DNA of 5,928 nt from NCBI GenBank assembly GCA_937900125.1, contig CALCEK010000309.1, forward strand, positions 1 through 5,928, in the 5' to 3' direction. The notes under the pieces were generated by a model. The model did not search any database. It was not told the DNA's origin and saw nothing but the letters and a program-made list of their open reading frames with translations. Within the stretch, counting starts at the first letter, position 1. Each line of letters opens with the position of its first letter. Positions 4,639-5,928 of this stretch are shown here, one piece after another. Both the position numbers and the translations under genes were made by a program. Source of the stretch: an uncultured Treponema sp. (lineage in GTDB: Bacteria > Spirochaetota > Spirochaetia > Treponematales > Treponemataceae).

Positions 4639-5310
4639 CTATCGCTCATAGTAACAACTGTTGCATAATGGGTGTGCATAATCAAGTTGTTCTGAAAAAG
4701 GCTTTTTACCGCACTTATGGCAAAAATTTTCAGGGTAATCCATATTGCCCAATTGTATCCAAATTTGGTAGCACTCATAGCACAATGGTCTGTAAGAGTC
4801 AAATGCTATTTGTGTTCGGCAGTGAATGCAATAGCCTTGATTGAATCGTCTATTTGAGAAAGATTGCTTATTCCAATTTTGTAAATAATATGGCTCTGCC
4901 GCATCTTTGATTGAAGTTGCTTCCTGTAAAATATCATCGAATATTTTGTAATTTTCGCTCTTATTGACTTCAATCCCCATCTCACGATTATTTCTTTCAG
5001 AATAGTCGTATAAATTCATCGATGTAATAATCGCCGTATTTTCGTTGAAATAGCACTTTGCGTGTAAATTCTCAAGAAAAAATATTTCAAGATTGTGAAA
5101 ATCACGGAATTTGTTCTTTTCAAATTCCTGCATATCCTCTTTGCCAAAAATAAGCGTGATTTTTACGCCATTTCGCTCCGCATCGTGCAAACGACAGATG
5201 TATTGTTCATCGATTCTTACATATGGTGTGATGATTGCGATAAATTCTTTTGCATTTCTAATTATTCGTTCTATGTTTGCGGCAATGCCTTTTGTTGTAA
5301 GAAATTCCAT
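4639..5310 (-). CDS. PLD-family (HKD) protein with two C-terminal zinc-binding cysteine sets
   Basis: The protein has 223 residues. Residues 1-118 form a single phospholipase D-like domain: MEFLTTKGIAANIERIIRNA, the strand FIAIITPYVRI, and the active-site segment LHAKCYFNENTAIITSMNLY with H83, K85, S97 and N99. The aspartate expected after HxK is E90. One HKD motif per chain implies a dimer, as in Nuc-type nucleases. Residues 160-220 carry C161/C164 with C177/C180, and C197/C200 with C216/C219, probably two zinc ribbons or treble clefs for nucleic acid binding. The likely role is a nuclease or nucleic-acid-binding enzyme; a lipase is less likely without a signal peptide. Start: the frame has an ATG at 5328, but GGAGGAG (5320-5326) lies nine bases before ATG 5310, and family members begin near this MEFLTT. 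It stands alone after ilvD and its terminator, so it probably has its own promoter. A defence role is possible but not shown. Confidence 0.82.
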   Translation of the reverse strand: MEFLTTKGIAANIERIIRNAKEFIAIITPYVRIDEQYICRLHDAERNGVKITLIFGKEDMQEFEKNKFRDFHNLEIFFLENLHAKCYFNENTAIITSMNLYDYSERNNREMGIEVNKSENYKIFDDILQEATSIKDAAEPYYLQNWNKQSFSNRRFNQGYCIHCRTQIAFDSYRPLCYECYQIWIQLGNMDYPENFCHKCGKKPFSEQLDYAHPLCNSCYYER

Positions 5311-5319
5311 AATTTGTAG

Positions 5320-5326
5320 CTCCTCC
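5320..5326 (-). promoter_or_regulatory. Ribosome binding site that sets the PLD-family start (GGAGGAG)
   Basis: The site lies nine bases ahead of ATG 5310. It overlaps the codons just after the alternative ATG 5328, which makes that upstream start unlikely. Confidence 0.65.
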
Positions 5327-5353
5327 ATCCCCGATTCCGCCGTTCGCTAAACA

Positions 5354-5383
5354 ATAAAACTTCTCCCCGCGTCATTTGTGCAA
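5354..5383 (-). promoter_or_regulatory. Weak candidate promoter for the PLD-family gene
   Basis: On the minus strand, TTGCAC (5383-5378) and TTTTAT (5359-5354) are 18 bases apart, between the ilvD terminator and the gene. The -10 is a poor match (four of six). The position is right, but the sequence evidence is thin. Confidence 0.3.
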
Positions 5384-5395
5384 CTTTATCCATTA

Positions 5396-5430
5396 AACCT
5401 ATCCGATAACGGAAGGCTTCGGATAGGGTT
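5396..5430 (-). terminator. Hairpin terminator after ilvD
   Basis: A perfect nine-base stem (CCTATCCGA at 5398-5406 with TCGGATAGG at 5419-5427) encloses a 12-base loop. AA/TT pairs could extend it around one unpaired G. On the minus strand it begins 10 bases past the ilvD stop and is followed by TTTAA, a short T-run. It separates ilvD from the PLD-family gene. Confidence 0.75.
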
Positions 5431-5439
5431 AGTGGGGGG

Positions 5440-5928
5440 TTATTGCAAAATCGCGCCTTTGTCGGCGGAAGAAACTAATTTTGCGTAGCGAGCTAGATAG
5501 CCACTTGTAACTTTTGGAGGAAGCGGCTTCCATTCGGCTTTTCGGTGGGCTAATTCTTCATCGCTAACTTCAAGTGTAATTTTATAATTGTTTATGTCTA
5601 GCGTGATTTTGTCACCCTCTTGAACGAGAGCGATAGGTCCGCCATCGGCAGCTTCTGGAGAACAGTGTCCTAGCGATGCACCGCGTGTTGCTCCGCTAAA
5701 ACGTCCGTCAGTAATAAGAGCCACTTGTTTATCCAAGCCCTGACCCGCAAGAGCCGCCGTTACCGCAAGCATTTCGCGCATTCCCGGTCCTCCCTTTGGG
5801 CCTTCATAGCGGATCACTACAACATCACCGGGGTTAATCTTTCCGGCATAAATCGTAGCTATTGCGTCATCTTCAGAATCAAAAACTCTTGCTGGTCCTT
5901 CATGCTTCATCATTTCCGGAGCAACTGC
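5440..5928 (-). CDS. ilvD: Dihydroxy-acid dehydratase, C-terminal part (5' end outside the window)
   Basis: IlvD removes water from 2,3-dihydroxy-acids to give the 2-keto acids of valine and isoleucine synthesis, using an iron-sulfur cluster and Mg2+. The window holds the last 162 residues, about 30% of the usual 550-560; the frame is open to the right edge (AVAPEMMKHEGPARVFDSED). Diagnostic motifs are VVIRYEGPKGGPGMREML, ALITDGRFSGATRGASLGH (with S78 of this fragment, the serine placed at the active site in the IlvD/Edd family), SPEAADGGPIAL and the C-terminal GYLARYAKLVSSADKGAIL. The cluster cysteines would lie upstream of the window. Related sugar-acid dehydratases share the fold, but the GYLARYA ending is typical of IlvD. 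It ends in TAA at 5440 with a hairpin terminator just beyond. Nothing abnormal is seen. Confidence 0.93.
   Translation of the reverse strand, partial: AVAPEMMKHEGPARVFDSEDDAIATIYAGKINPGDVVVIRYEGPKGGPGMREMLAVTAALAGQGLDKQVALITDGRFSGATRGASLGHCSPEAADGGPIALVQEGDKITLDINNYKITLEVSDEELAHRKAEWKPLPPKVTSGYLARYAKLVSSADKGAILQ

Noticed and set aside
4569..4802. Minus-strand ORF of 77 codons overlapping the PLD-family gene end
   Set aside because: It is a frame shadow of the cysteine-rich C terminus and its tail is translated dispersed repeat.
5271..5393. 40-codon minus-strand ORF (MDKVAQMTRGEVLLFSERRN at its start)
   Set aside because: It overlaps the start of the PLD-family gene in another frame, lies in the probable promoter and leader of that gene, and has no good ribosome binding site.

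Overview
This window joins two unlike stretches of DNA. Positions 1 to about 1872 are GC-rich (one 60-base line near 250 is about 70% G+C). They hold a run of minus-strand genes typical of the early region of a Mu-like transposable phage: a Gam-type DNA-end-binding protein, a small zinc-ribbon protein and several unrecognised proteins. Positions about 1875 to 5928 have a moderate base composition (a line near 2400 is 40% G+C). They hold housekeeping genes of an anaerobe: nfnA and nfnB (electron-bifurcating ferredoxin:NADP+ oxidoreductase), a PLD-fold protein with zinc fingers, and the 3' end of ilvD. All genes lie on the minus strand. The organism cannot be named. NfnAB, the base composition and the dispersed-repeat types suggest a gut or rumen anaerobe (Fibrobacterota, Spirochaetota or Bacteroidota are possible); the phage part has repeats I associate with Bacteroidota.

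Layout, read along the minus strand from the right: ilvD (3' part) ends at 5440 and is followed by a clear hairpin terminator (5396-5430). Next is a PLD-family protein with two zinc-binding cysteine sets (5310-4639). A gene-free stretch (4638-4080) carries a dispersed repeat, an array of four degenerate 23-25 bp repeats and, at its end, a good promoter for nfnA. nfnA (4079-3243) is intact. A gap before nfnB holds a 30-codon ORF resembling a tiny lipoprotein (3236-3144). nfnB starts at 3107 and matches its family to residue 411, then breaks off near 1872, losing the C-terminal FAD-binding end.

Beyond the break come an unrecognised protein (1867-1427), Gam (1362-811), a zinc-ribbon protein (805-605), a 169-residue unknown (608-99) overlapping it by four bases, and perhaps the start of another gene (79-1). 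Each junction between phage genes carries a short repeat, of five different kinds, and some supply start codons, stop codons or ribosome binding sites.

NfnA and NfnB would together exchange electrons between NADH, NADPH and ferredoxin, but the NfnB encoded here should be inactive. The break is either a real insertion or rearrangement or an assembly chimera. No phage end or target duplication is visible, so the chimera explanation must be tested first.
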